From Listeria monocytogenes (GTDB taxonomy: Bacteria; Bacillota; Bacilli; Lactobacillales; Listeriaceae): DNA of 64,000 nt. The stretch lies in contig NZ_LT906436.1 of the NCBI RefSeq assembly GCF_900187225.1, positions 806,001 to 870,000 on the forward strand, read 5' to 3'. The translations under genes were made by a program, and so were the position numbers. This document shows positions 43,333-52,900 of the stretch, one piece after another. The number at the start of each line of letters is the position of its first letter. The stretch's first letter is position 1. Under the pieces are notes generated by a model. It did not search any database, was not told the DNA's origin, and worked only from the letters and a program-made list of their open reading frames with translations.

Positions 43333-44718
43333 ATGTCATTATTCAGTTTAAAAAGAAAGAACCATTTTGTTCCACTAGAAATTCAAAGGCAACAATGGTT
43401 CAAACACTTTATCGTTGCATTTATGTCTGTATTTATTTGTTATCTAACGGTCTATCTTCTAAGGAATAACTTTAAAGCAGCTCAGACATTGTTAATTGAG
43501 CAGAACCATTTCAGCACCACAGAACTAGGAATGATTGGTTTAGCTTTTTCTGTTATGTACGGAATTGGAAAAACGATTTTAGGGTATGCCGTGGATGGAA
43601 GAAATGCTAAAAAAATAATGAGTTTTTTATTAGGGGTTTCCGCTATTATATCAATTATTATTGGAATACTTTTAGTTACAAAGCAAGCAACAGTAGGTAT
43701 ATTGTTTATCCTTTGGGGAGCAAATGGATTTGTGCAATCACCAGGTGGACCGGCTTCCTATTCAACTATCACACGATGGACGCCAAAATTGAAAAGAGGA
43801 AGATGGTTAGGTTTTTGGAATGCCTCGCATAATATAGGTGGTGCTTTAGCGGGAATTGTTGCTTTTTGGGGTGCGACTACTTTCTTTAATGGCGGCGCAG
43901 GGGGAATGTTTATCGTTCCGGGTATCATTGCGATTATCATTGCAATTATTTGCTTCTCCGTGGGCCATGATGAACCGGAAGAATTAGGATGGAACTCTGC
44001 CGCTGAAATTTTTGAAGAGCGAGAAGAGCAAGGGGATTCGGAGACAAAGGACCTATCTAGATTTCAAATTTTTTGTCGATTTGTTATTAATAATCCGTGG
44101 GTATGGACTTTATGCGTAATAAATATATTCATCTATATTGTTAGAATTGGTATTGATAATTGGGCGCCCGTTTATTGTATTCAAGCGCTAGGATGGAGCA
44201 CAAAAGATGCTATTATGACTATTTCTTTTTTTGAAATTGGAGCATTGCTAGGTTCATTATCGTGGGGCTGGCTCTCAGATATTATGAAAGGTCGCCGTAT
44301 GCTTTGCTCGATTATTGCAGTTGTTATTGAATTTTTCATGTTAATTAGCTATTCGCAAGTTACAAGTGTTTATAGCATGTATACGGTATTATTTATTTTA
44401 GGATTCTTAGTATTTGGCCCCCAACTTTTAATAGGAGTGTCGGTGATAGAGTTTGTTCCTAGAAATGCTTTAGCTGTAACAAATGGCTTAACTGGAACGT
44501 TTGCGTACTTATTCGGAGATTCTTTTGCTAAAGTCTTTCTAGGATATATTGCAGACCCAACAAAAGCGGGTATGCAAATATTTGGCTATAATTTACATGG
44601 CTGGGGCGCAACTTTTACTATTATGTTTACAGCTTTAATTATTGCAGGCTTAATGATGATTCCAGTTGCATTAAAACAAGAGAAAATTATACGACAAGCA
44701 AAAGTTTTACATCTATAA
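43333..44718 (+). CDS. uhpT: Hexose-phosphate transporter (Hpt/UhpT)
   Basis: A 461-residue MFS organophosphate:phosphate antiporter with twelve membrane segments, importing glucose-6-phosphate and related sugars from the host cytosol. UhpT/GlpT family features include RNNFKAAQ in helix 1, the WGANGFVQSPGGPASYSTITRW motif and GFWNASHNIGGALAGI. ATG 43333 has AAGGAA 8 bases upstream; the frame extends ten codons to 43303 without an RBS. In L. monocytogenes this gene (hpt) is PrfA-dependent, supports intracellular growth and mediates fosfomycin uptake. The PrfA box upstream fits. Confidence 0.95.
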   Translation: MSLFSLKRKNHFVPLEIQRQQWFKHFIVAFMSVFICYLTVYLLRNNFKAAQTLLIEQNHFSTTELGMIGLAFSVMYGIGKTILGYAVDGRNAKKIMSFLLGVSAIISIIIGILLVTKQATVGILFILWGANGFVQSPGGPASYSTITRWTPKLKRGRWLGFWNASHNIGGALAGIVAFWGATTFFNGGAGGMFIVPGIIAIIIAIICFSVGHDEPEELGWNSAAEIFEEREEQGDSETKDLSRFQIFCRFVINNPWVWTLCVINIFIYIVRIGIDNWAPVYCIQALGWSTKDAIMTISFFEIGALLGSLSWGWLSDIMKGRRMLCSIIAVVIEFFMLISYSQVTSVYSMYTVLFILGFLVFGPQLLIGVSVIEFVPRNALAVTNGLTGTFAYLFGDSFAKVFLGYIADPTKAGMQIFGYNLHGWGATFTIMFTALIIAGLMMIPVALKQEKIIRQAKVLHL

Positions 44719-44824
44719 GTTGAAAACAATGAGTGAAGATAAACTAATTACTAAAAAGGTATCCTTATTAATAGTATAAGGATACCTTTTTCATCGCAAA
44801 ATGGTTTCTTAAATACGAAAAACA

Positions 44825-46045
44825 TTATTTTGCTAAAGAAGTCTTTTTGTAAAGGATAAAAATTGCAACAGTTATTAAAAGGACACCCATAATAGCAGGA
44901 GCGGCATGGCCAAGGGTAATATAAATTTGCCCACCGATAATAGGTCCGATAATACGCGCCAAAGACTGAATGGCTTGACTACCACCTTGAATCCGACCTT
45001 GTTCACTAGCGCTGGCAGCTTTTGAAACCATTCCGTTGAAAGAGGGCCCGAAAATCGAGTCACCGAATCCAAACACGAACATACCAATAACGAGTAATGG
45101 AGCAAGTGTGAAAATCGAGGAAGTTGCAATAAGCGAATATCCGATAATCTCCGCAATCATTCCAAGAACAGCAATTTGTTTATCCGTTAATCTGATTAAA
45201 AGTTTGGGCATTACGAAAGCTTGTGACAGGATATCTTGAATGCCCATAATTGAGAACATCATTCCGATTAAAGCCGGCTTCCAACTGAAACTATCGATGG
45301 CAAATTGAGACATGACAGCTTGCAACGAACCATTTGGAACCCAAATGAAAAATGCCGCAATCAGTAAACGCCCTAAGTTTTTGATGGTCAGAATGTTAAG
45401 CAGCTGGGAAAACGGATTGAGTCGCATTAGCGGAATTCGTTTTAAACGATTTGCGTCGTCTAAACTCTCAGGCATATAAAAATAACCGAATAAGAAGTTA
45501 ATGAAAGTAATCGTCGCGCCAAAGAAAAATGGCATAGCATAACCAAAGTGGGCAAGCAAACCACCGAAAGCTGGACCAAGCGCAGCGCCCGCACCTGCAG
45601 CAGCACTTACCCAGCCAAAATATTTCGTCCGCTCCTCTTGAGGTGTAATATCAGCGAAGAAAGCAAACAGCGTACTAATACTCCCACCAGTAATTCCTTC
45701 GATAATTCGACCAAGAAAGAGTACCCAAAGCGCCCCACCAAGACCAAAAATAAAGTAACCAATGGCAGAGCCAATAAAGCAAATTAGTAAAACCGGGCGT
45801 CTGCCAAAACGATCACTTAAAGCACCAAGTCCAGGCGCAGCAAAGAATACGCAAAATGCGTAAACCGATGTGAGCAGTGTCACCATAAGCGCTTGATCAC
45901 TAGCATTTGTTACATAAGGTGTCACGAGAAAAGGGACAACGGGCATAATAATACTAAAACCCATTCCACAGAGGAAAACAGATATAAGACCGAAAAGTAA
46001 AGTTTTCTTATTAGTTAAAGAAGTTCTAGATTTAGATTGAAACAT
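44825..46045 (-). CDS. MFS drug efflux transporter (TetA-like)
   Basis: A 406-residue MFS antiporter with twelve membrane segments. The loop 2-3 motif is GLGALSDRFGRRPVLL and helix 5 carries AAAGAGAALGPAFGGLLAHFG, an antiporter-type motif C. It is annotated in Listeria as similar to tetracycline resistance proteins, but the substrate is unproven. RBS TAGGAG, 6-7 bases before ATG 46045. A MarR gene lies just upstream on the same strand with its own terminator between, and both promoters share a 19-base motif, so the MarR protein is the likely repressor. Confidence 0.85.
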   Translation of the reverse strand: MFQSKSRTSLTNKKTLLFGLISVFLCGMGFSIIMPVVPFLVTPYVTNASDQALMVTLLTSVYAFCVFFAAPGLGALSDRFGRRPVLLICFIGSAIGYFIFGLGGALWVLFLGRIIEGITGGSISTLFAFFADITPQEERTKYFGWVSAAAGAGAALGPAFGGLLAHFGYAMPFFFGATITFINFLFGYFYMPESLDDANRLKRIPLMRLNPFSQLLNILTIKNLGRLLIAAFFIWVPNGSLQAVMSQFAIDSFSWKPALIGMMFSIMGIQDILSQAFVMPKLLIRLTDKQIAVLGMIAEIIGYSLIATSSIFTLAPLLVIGMFVFGFGDSIFGPSFNGMVSKAASASEQGRIQGGSQAIQSLARIIGPIIGGQIYITLGHAAPAIMGVLLITVAIFILYKKTSLAK

Positions 46046-46072
46046 GTAATTCTCCTATCAATTGTTTAATTA

Positions 46073-46086
46073 GTGTCCTAGGAAAC
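46073..46086 (-). promoter_or_regulatory. Near-palindromic MarR operator candidate
   Basis: GTGTCCTAGGAAAC is a 14-bp palindrome with one mismatched pair. It lies at the expected transcription start of the efflux gene, whose -35 TTGACA (46116-46121) and weak -10 TAAGCT (46093-46098) are 17 bases apart on the minus strand. Confidence 0.6.
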
Positions 46087-46103
46087 ATAAATAGCTTAAC
46101 TCC

Positions 46104-46122
46104 TTTTTGTTTCCTTGTCAAC
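46104..46122 (-). promoter_or_regulatory. Shared motif in the efflux promoter
   Basis: On the + strand TTTTTGTTTCCTTGTCAAC, 17 of 19 bases identical to the motif at 46692-46710 in the MarR gene promoter. It contains a GTTTCC half-site of the palindrome at 46073 and covers the -35 and part of the spacer. Confidence 0.6.
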
Positions 46123-46134
46123 AAAAATAAAACA

Positions 46135-46168
46135 ATAAAAAACAGCCTAACTCAAAATATATAGGCTG
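46135..46168 (-). terminator. Intrinsic terminator of the MarR gene
   Basis: On the minus strand cagccta pairs with taggctg (12-base loop) followed by TTTTTT, separating the MarR gene from the efflux gene. Confidence 0.75.
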
Positions 46169-46177
46169 CTAGAGGGT

Positions 46178-46648
46178 TTATTCAGATTTTGTTTTTAAAA
46201 CTTTCTTCATCTCATTATCCAAATGACGACTATATTTATCCACAAATTTTAACACCTCGGCATATTGCTCATCCGATATGTCTTCGAAAACAACTTTATC
46301 GCGATCCAGAAATTCTTGATGCAATTCATCGTGTACTTGGTTTATTTCAGCCCCTTTAGTTGTTAAACGGAAATAGATTTCTTTCTTGTTTTCTGGTTTT
46401 TGATAACTTTCAATATAGCCTTTATCCATTAATTTTTTAGTGATTTTACTAATCGCGCTTTTTGTCATATAGAAAGCTTCTGCGAGTTTTGTTACGTTAG
46501 GGTCTTCATTTTTGGCAATATATTCGATACAGTGGACTTCGGAAGGTTTGTATCCCTCGAGCGCTTTTTCCATCTTTACTTTGTTAATCCATGCGAGCTT
46601 ATTAAATAAATCTCTAACGTTTGCCATGACTTGTTCGTTTTTATCCAT
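46178..46648 (-). CDS. MarR-family repressor of the efflux locus
   Basis: A 156-residue MarR regulator. The winged helix is PNVTKLAEAFYMTKSAISKITKKLMDKGYIESYQKPENKKEIYFRLT, flanked by dimerisation helices. RBS AGGAGGG, 7 bases before ATG 46648. Its own promoter carries the same GTGTCC half-site motif as the efflux promoter, which indicates autoregulation and control of the efflux gene. Confidence 0.87.
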   Translation of the reverse strand: MDKNEQVMANVRDLFNKLAWINKVKMEKALEGYKPSEVHCIEYIAKNEDPNVTKLAEAFYMTKSAISKITKKLMDKGYIESYQKPENKKEIYFRLTTKGAEINQVHDELHQEFLDRDKVVFEDISDEQYAEVLKFVDKYSRHLDNEMKKVLKTKSE

Positions 46649-46680
46649 GTCATGCCCTCCTAATCTATCTATCTGGTTGT

Positions 46681-46710
46681 AGTATAGCCGTTTTTTGTGT
46701 CCTTTTCAAC
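46681..46710 (-). promoter_or_regulatory. Promoter of the MarR gene with operator motif
   Basis: On the minus strand TTGAAA (46704-46709) and TATACT (46681-46686) are separated by 17 bases. The spacer includes AAGGACAC, the half-site shared with the efflux promoter. Confidence 0.75.
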
Positions 46711-46800
46711 TATTTTTTGCCCTTACCAACCAAAAGAGAGACTTGAAAGCGCTGTTTGTTAAGAGTGTGTAAATTTCCAGTGTTATCAATATTATTTCAC

Positions 46801-46824
46801 TGTTAAGATTTGTTATACTTAACA
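46801..46824 (+). promoter_or_regulatory. LMCA1 promoter with flanking inverted repeat
   Basis: An extended -10 (TGTTATACT, 46811-46819) lies between the arms of a perfect inverted repeat, TGTTAAG (46801-46807) and CTTAACA (46818-46824). A repressor bound here would block the promoter. Confidence 0.55.
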
Positions 46825-46853
46825 CATAAACTGTTTGGAAGGGGCTGACATGA

Positions 46854-49496
46854 TTGGAGATATACCGCAAAAGCGCGGCAGAAACATTTACACAACTAGA
46901 AGCGACAGAAAAAGGCTTAACAACTAGTGAGGTAACAAAACGACAAGAAAAATACGGTTTTAACGAACTGAAGAATAAAAAGAAAGATCCACTTTGGAAA
47001 CTTTTCCTTGAAACATTTAAAGATCCAATGGTTATTGTTTTAGTCATCGCTGCCTTGGTGCAGTTGGTTTTAGGCGAAGTAGTCGAATCGCTTATTATCT
47101 TTTTAGTGCTGATTGTGAACTCGATAATTAGCGTAGTTCAAACGCGAAAAGCAGAAAGTTCGCTTGATGCGTTACGAGAAATGTCTGCGCCAGTTGCCAA
47201 AGTTATTCGTGATGGTTCTAAGCAAAGTATTCATGCGCGCGAACTTGTTCCGGGTGACGTCGTTATTTTGGATGCAGGTGATTTCGTCCCAGCAGACGGC
47301 CGTTTGTTCGAAAGTGGCTCCTTGAAAATCGACGAAGGGATGCTTACTGGAGAATCGGAGGCAGTCGAGAAATATATCGATACCATTCCAGATGAAGTAG
47401 GACTTGGCGACCGTGTGAATATGGTTTTCAGCGGGTCCCTCGTTGTATATGGTCGCGGGATGTTTGTTGTAACAGGCACAGCGAGCGAAACGGAAATCGG
47501 TAAAATTGCCGGATTACTTGAAACGGCAGAAGCAAAACAAACACCACTACAAAGAAAACTAGAATCATTCAGTAAAAAGCTAGGACTCGGTATTTTAGCA
47601 CTCTGTGTACTTATTTTTGCTGTCGAAGCTGGTCGCGTATTACTCGGCGACAATTCAGCGGATATGGCAACAGCGATTTTAAATGCTTTTATGTTTGCCG
47701 TGGCCGTAGCTGTAGCAGCCATTCCAGAAGCACTTTCTTCTATTGTAACGATTGTACTTGCGGTCGGAACAAACAAAATGGCAAAGCAGCACGCGATTAT
47801 TAGAAAGCTCCCAGCTGTTGAAACACTAGGCTCCACCAGCGTTATTTGTACAGACAAAACCGGAACATTAACACAAAATAAAATGACTGTAGTCGATTAC
47901 TATTTACCCGATGGAACAAAAGAAAATTTCCCAGAAAGTCCAGAAAATTGGTCAGAAGGGGAACGTCGTTTGATTCATATTGCGGTACTTTGTAACGATT
48001 CAAATATTAACAGTGAGGGCAAGGAGTTAGGCGACCCGACCGAAGTGGCGCTAATTGCCTTTAGTAATAAAAATAATCAAGATTACAATGAAATTCGCGA
48101 AAAATTCATCCGTGAAGGCGAAATTCCCTTTGATTCAGATCGTAAGTTAATGTCTACGCTTCATACCTTTAATGAAAACAAGGCAATGCTAACAAAAGGT
48201 GGACCAGACGTGATGTTCGCGCGTTGCAGTTATGTTTTCCTTGATGGGGAAGAAAAGCCAATGACAGAAGAAATTTTAGCGAAACTAAAAGAAACAAACG
48301 AAGAATTTTCGAATCAAGCCTTACGTGTCCTCGCATACGGCTACAAACGGATGCCTGCTGATACATCCGAATTAAAATTAGAAGATGAGCAAGATATCGT
48401 TCTAGTTGGTTTAACAGCAATGATTGACCCACCACGTGAAGCCGTGTATGCATCCATTGAAGAGTCCAAAAAAGCGGGTATTCGCACGGTTATGATTACT
48501 GGTGACCATAAAACAACGGCACAAGCAATCGGCCGTGACATTGGTTTAATGGATGCCGATGATATCGCATTAACAGGCCAAGAACTAGACGCAATGCCAG
48601 AAGAAGAACTCGACAAAAAACTAGAACATATCGCAGTCTATGCCCGAGTTTCTCCAGAAAATAAAATCCGTATCGTCAAAGCTTGGCAGAAAAAAGGCAA
48701 AATCACTGCAATGACTGGCGACGGTGTCAATGATGCGCCTGCTCTAAAACAAGCCGATATTGGTGTCGCAATGGGTAGCGGAACAGACGTTGCGAAAGAC
48801 TCCGCTGCAATGATTCTAACAGATGATAATTTCGTTTCGATTGTGGATGCAGTTGGCGTAGGTAGAACCGTTTTTGACAATATTAAGAAATCAATTGCTT
48901 ATCTATTTGCAGGAAACCTAGGTGCGATTATTGCGATTTTATTCGCGCTAGTGCTGGACTGGATCAACCCGTTCACTGCATTACAATTACTATTTATCAA
49001 CTTAGTCAATGACTCCTTACCAGCAATCGCACTAGGTATGGAAAAAGCAGAACCTGACGTAATGAAACGCAAACCAAGAGATATAAACGAAGGTATTTTT
49101 GCTGGTGGAACAATGCGCGCCGTTATCAGTCGTGGTGTATTAATCGGTATCGCCGTTATCATCTCACAATACATCGGTATGCAAATTTCACCAGAGATGA
49201 GTGTCGCAATGGCGTTCACTACACTTATCCTAGCTCGTACATTACAAACATTTGCAGCCCGATCAAACGTCCAAACCGCATTTGGCGCAGGATTCTTCAG
49301 CAACAAATACGTAATCGGTGCTGTATTGCTTTGTTTCGTCCTATACGGAATTACTGTACTACCAGGAGCTCGCGAAATCTTCTCAATCCCAGCATCATTT
49401 GGCCTACATGAATGGTCGATTGCAGCCGGGCTAGCACTTGCAGCAGTTGTAATGATGGAGATTATTAAAGTAGTTCAGAATAAGTTTTTCAAATAA
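46854..49496 (+). CDS. P-type Ca2+-ATPase, LMCA1-like
   Basis: An 880-residue P2A ATPase that exports Ca2+ in exchange for protons. The phosphorylated residue is Asp334 in CTDKTGTLTQNK, which matches LMCA1. Other motifs: LTGESEAVEK in the actuator, MTGDGVNDAPALKQ in the hinge, AAIPEALSS in M4 and INLVNDSLP in M6. The M5 position equivalent to Glu771 of SERCA is Ala (GNLGA), in line with one Ca2+ per cycle. The start is TTG 46854 with AAGGGG 9 bases upstream; a nearby ATG at 46850 is out of frame. The promoter carries a perfect inverted repeat. Monocistronic. Confidence 0.93.
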   Translation: MEIYRKSAAETFTQLEATEKGLTTSEVTKRQEKYGFNELKNKKKDPLWKLFLETFKDPMVIVLVIAALVQLVLGEVVESLIIFLVLIVNSIISVVQTRKAESSLDALREMSAPVAKVIRDGSKQSIHARELVPGDVVILDAGDFVPADGRLFESGSLKIDEGMLTGESEAVEKYIDTIPDEVGLGDRVNMVFSGSLVVYGRGMFVVTGTASETEIGKIAGLLETAEAKQTPLQRKLESFSKKLGLGILALCVLIFAVEAGRVLLGDNSADMATAILNAFMFAVAVAVAAIPEALSSIVTIVLAVGTNKMAKQHAIIRKLPAVETLGSTSVICTDKTGTLTQNKMTVVDYYLPDGTKENFPESPENWSEGERRLIHIAVLCNDSNINSEGKELGDPTEVALIAFSNKNNQDYNEIREKFIREGEIPFDSDRKLMSTLHTFNENKAMLTKGGPDVMFARCSYVFLDGEEKPMTEEILAKLKETNEEFSNQALRVLAYGYKRMPADTSELKLEDEQDIVLVGLTAMIDPPREAVYASIEESKKAGIRTVMITGDHKTTAQAIGRDIGLMDADDIALTGQELDAMPEEELDKKLEHIAVYARVSPENKIRIVKAWQKKGKITAMTGDGVNDAPALKQADIGVAMGSGTDVAKDSAAMILTDDNFVSIVDAVGVGRTVFDNIKKSIAYLFAGNLGAIIAILFALVLDWINPFTALQLLFINLVNDSLPAIALGMEKAEPDVMKRKPRDINEGIFAGGTMRAVISRGVLIGIAVIISQYIGMQISPEMSVAMAFTTLILARTLQTFAARSNVQTAFGAGFFSNKYVIGAVLLCFVLYGITVLPGAREIFSIPASFGLHEWSIAAGLALAAVVMMEIIKVVQNKFFK

Positions 49497-49501
49497 ATTA
49501 T

Positions 49502-49548
49502 AAAAACACAGAAATTCCTTGTTTGGCTGAGGATTTCTGTGTTTTTTA
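49502..49548 (+). terminator. Intrinsic terminator of the Ca2+-ATPase gene
   Basis: Stem aaaaacacagaaattcc/ggatttctgtgtttttt with one mismatch and a 12-base loop. Confidence 0.88.
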
Positions 49549-49549
49549 T

Positions 49550-49958
49550 TTCATATAAAATACAGGTTTCTTGAATTATAAGTAACTATTGAACCGATAT
49601 ATAAGCAATGAGTTATTCTTTTGGAAAAAGTACTAAAAAAGTAAAAAATCCGATACGACGATGTGGATCTTTGATAAATCGATTTAAAAGCATTGAAAAT
49701 ATCTCTATTTATAGGGGATTTTAGTTTTTCTTAAACTTTACTAAAGTTTTTTCATTTGTTAAATGTGTCTGAAATATGTCGGAAAGCGTTTTTTTGTATG
49801 ACGAACTTTTGTATAAAAAAGTTATATTTGTTATTTATTTTAAAAACTCATTTTAGTCATATGTACATAGAAGTTCTTTACAAGTAATATAAAAGTTGCA
49901 ATGTGATTACACGTTATTTCACAGCATATAAAATATATTTGAAGGAGAGAACTCTTTT
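49550..49958 (+). other. 410-bp AT-rich leader of the giant wall-protein gene
   Basis: No coding frame is supported. A small hairpin aaacttt/aaagttt followed by TTTTT occurs near 49732-49757 and could end a short transcript. The rest is AT-rich, with several possible -10 sequences near 49870-49940. The gene's RBS (GAAGGAGAG) is at 49941-49949. Confidence 0.4.
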
Positions 49959-52900
49959 ATGATTAAAGCAACTAGAGCGCGACATTATTTAATGCTGTTA
50001 ATGGCATTTTTCCTAGTATTAGGACAATTAAATTTAACAGCCCTTAATGTGTTTGCAAAAGAAAATGGGAATGACGAACTAACTTATGAAGTTCAGTCTA
50101 AATTGACAGAAGATAAAAAATCAGCTGATTTAACCATTAAAGTAACACCAAAAAGCGATCAGGTGAAAATCTTGACTATTGAAACACCTGATGGAGAGAA
50201 GAGAGAGGGCCAAGAAGTAAGCTATAAAGCCGAAAAAAATGGCACAACTAACTTTTTAATTAATTATCAAAATACAAGCGAAGAAAAAGCAGAAACTAAA
50301 ACATATACTGCTTCTTATGAAGTATCTGACATAGTTTCTGAAGATGGAGTAAATAAAGATTCTGACACAGAGAAGGAAACTGAAAAAGAAGATGCTAATA
50401 TTCAGCCTCCTTCTACTACAAATAATACTAAAAATATAAAATCACTTAAATCTGGACAAACAACAGTTGAACTAAAAATACCAGATTATGACCAAACAGC
50501 ATGGGCAAATGGTGATATTAAAGAAGTAACAGCGACAGTGAACTTTGGCGACAGTACTTCTACTGGCAAAAAAGTGAATTTCACTTTACCAGATGGAATG
50601 CGTTTTGTTTCTTTGCCAGTACCGAGTAATTATCAGGCTGGTACGAATGAAGATACAGGCGTTTTGAGTTATTTAGGAGCAAGTGATCCACTAGGAATAG
50701 CCATTACTTCGGTGGAAGTACCTAATAAAGAAACAGCATATAGTCAAGCTACGTTTGGAACAGTAAGTTATGAGCTAAGTCCAGGAACTGAAAAAGCGAG
50801 CTTTAAATTTTCAGTACGGGTAGATGCAGCAAAATATTACGGACCAACTGACTTAGCAGATCCAATTAAAACAGAAGTATATAAAGGAGAGGCAAGTACA
50901 CCTGTTGCTTCTGCAGATCAAGCAATTCGTGCGGAAGGAAATAAAGTTGTAGGGTATGCCGATCAAAATCATGTGAAAACTATGTTTCGAACTTGGTATA
51001 ATGATCAAAGACTATCAGAAGTCCTTGCAAGTACAGATACTACCGACTCTTATAACTATACAAAATCATACTCTGTCGTGAATGGATCGAATAGTTTAGA
51101 CAGTCGTGGAGCAGCAGTATACATTGCTAAAAATATCGAAGTAACACTTTATTACCCGGAAGGAATGGAGTTTGTAAATGTTGTAAATAATGCTGGCACA
51201 GTGCTGAAGGAAAATTCTAACGTAACTATTACTAATTATCCAAGTGAAAATAAGGTTGTCATTAATAATAAGCACTTAAACAACAGCGCCACTAGTAATT
51301 CTATTTATGGAGTCAAATATAAAGTACCTAAAGGAACTCCTGCAGGAACATACAGCACAGCAAAAGCTCCTCATGCAGTTATCACAACATATGATGGAGA
51401 AGTATTTGAATCAGATGCACTGACAACTAATCCTAACGATTTAACTACTATAGCACCTCTAGACACTTGTAAAGTTGTTGATACTACCGAAAATAAAATG
51501 ACTTTGACTACAGCAAATGGTCAACTTAATCCAAATAACGAAACTTGGGCTGGTAGCATTCAAATAAATAATAAAAAAAGTGCTGGTGTGAAAAAAAATC
51601 AAATGTATCAAATTAAATTTGACCCTAACTGGGAAGCTTATATGGTCAATATCCCTTTTGATAGCACTATTTCAGGAAACAAAATCAGTGAAGTACAGTA
51701 TAAAACAAATTTAAACGACGCTTTTCGAACATTTGATGGAGCGCTTATTAAAAATAATAACCAAATGTATCGACTAGATGCAAAAGCAGTTGGGCTTGAA
51801 GAAGGGGAATATTTCACAGAAGTAAAAGCAAATGTGGGAGATTTTGCGCCTGGATATCAGAGCACAGAAGCTTCGGCTACTTATCGTTGGAACTCTACTG
51901 CTTCATACGGTAAAATCAAGCCAGGCGTTACATCTGTCCAATATGAAGGCGCAATATGGGACGCGGATGATGAGTCCAATACGAAAGTATCTGGCATATC
52001 AACCTATAAAGTTTCAAGTGCAGAAAGTACAGTAGCAAATGGTACAGCAGCTTTCTATAATAAAGCTGGTACAAAGGTGAAAACAGCTAGCGCAGGAGAA
52101 ACAATTAACACAAAAGCGACATTAGTGTTACATGATTACCCTTATGGAACAAGGACGGTCCTCAATGATCCAGAAGTTTATTTACATGCTCTAGAAGGTA
52201 CAACAATTCAACCTTCTTCCATTAAACTAACGGATCAAGGTGGAAAAGATGTTAATTTCACAGTTGAACAAGAAACGGCAAATAATGGAGATAAAGTATA
52301 CGCCTTAAAAACAACGGATGTGTCAGTGGGAGTATATGTTGGCTATCCAACTAAACATAAATATCTAAATATCAGTTACGATACAACGTTTGATGTAACT
52401 CTAAATAAAAGTATTAATATGGATGCGCAACAGGTCATTGCATGGGGAGCAAATGTTACTCCGGCAACGGGAACTAATACTTTTTCGGATTTAGGGCTAG
52501 ATGTAAATAAAAATGGCAGAGACAATGATAAATTACTTTCTGTCAACAGTAGTACTTTAAGTATTCCAAAACAAGACACAGTTACTGTAGAAACCTTCTT
52601 AAGCGTGGCTGGAGAAGGCGATAAAGCAGCTTATATGGAAGGAGAAGACAGTACAGTTTCCTACTTCTCACCAGGAACAGATGCTGATTATACAGTCAAG
52701 ATTACGAACACTTCTAGTGGGAACGCAAGTACATTTGAGCTTTATATCCCAATTCCAAAAACTGGTCAAGACTTCGGATCTAAATTCCAAAGCGAGCCGT
52801 TCAAATGGGATATGAAACTAAATGGAGCACTACCTGTTAATGCAGAACAACAAGATCAATTCGATGTAAGTTACGCAACAACCGCAACAGGAGACAATTA

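Noticed and set aside
47231-47857. 208-codon minus-strand frame inside the Ca2+-ATPase gene
   Set aside because: Antisense shadow of a conserved ATPase; composition (Ser/Thr/Ala/Pro) reflects complement codon bias.
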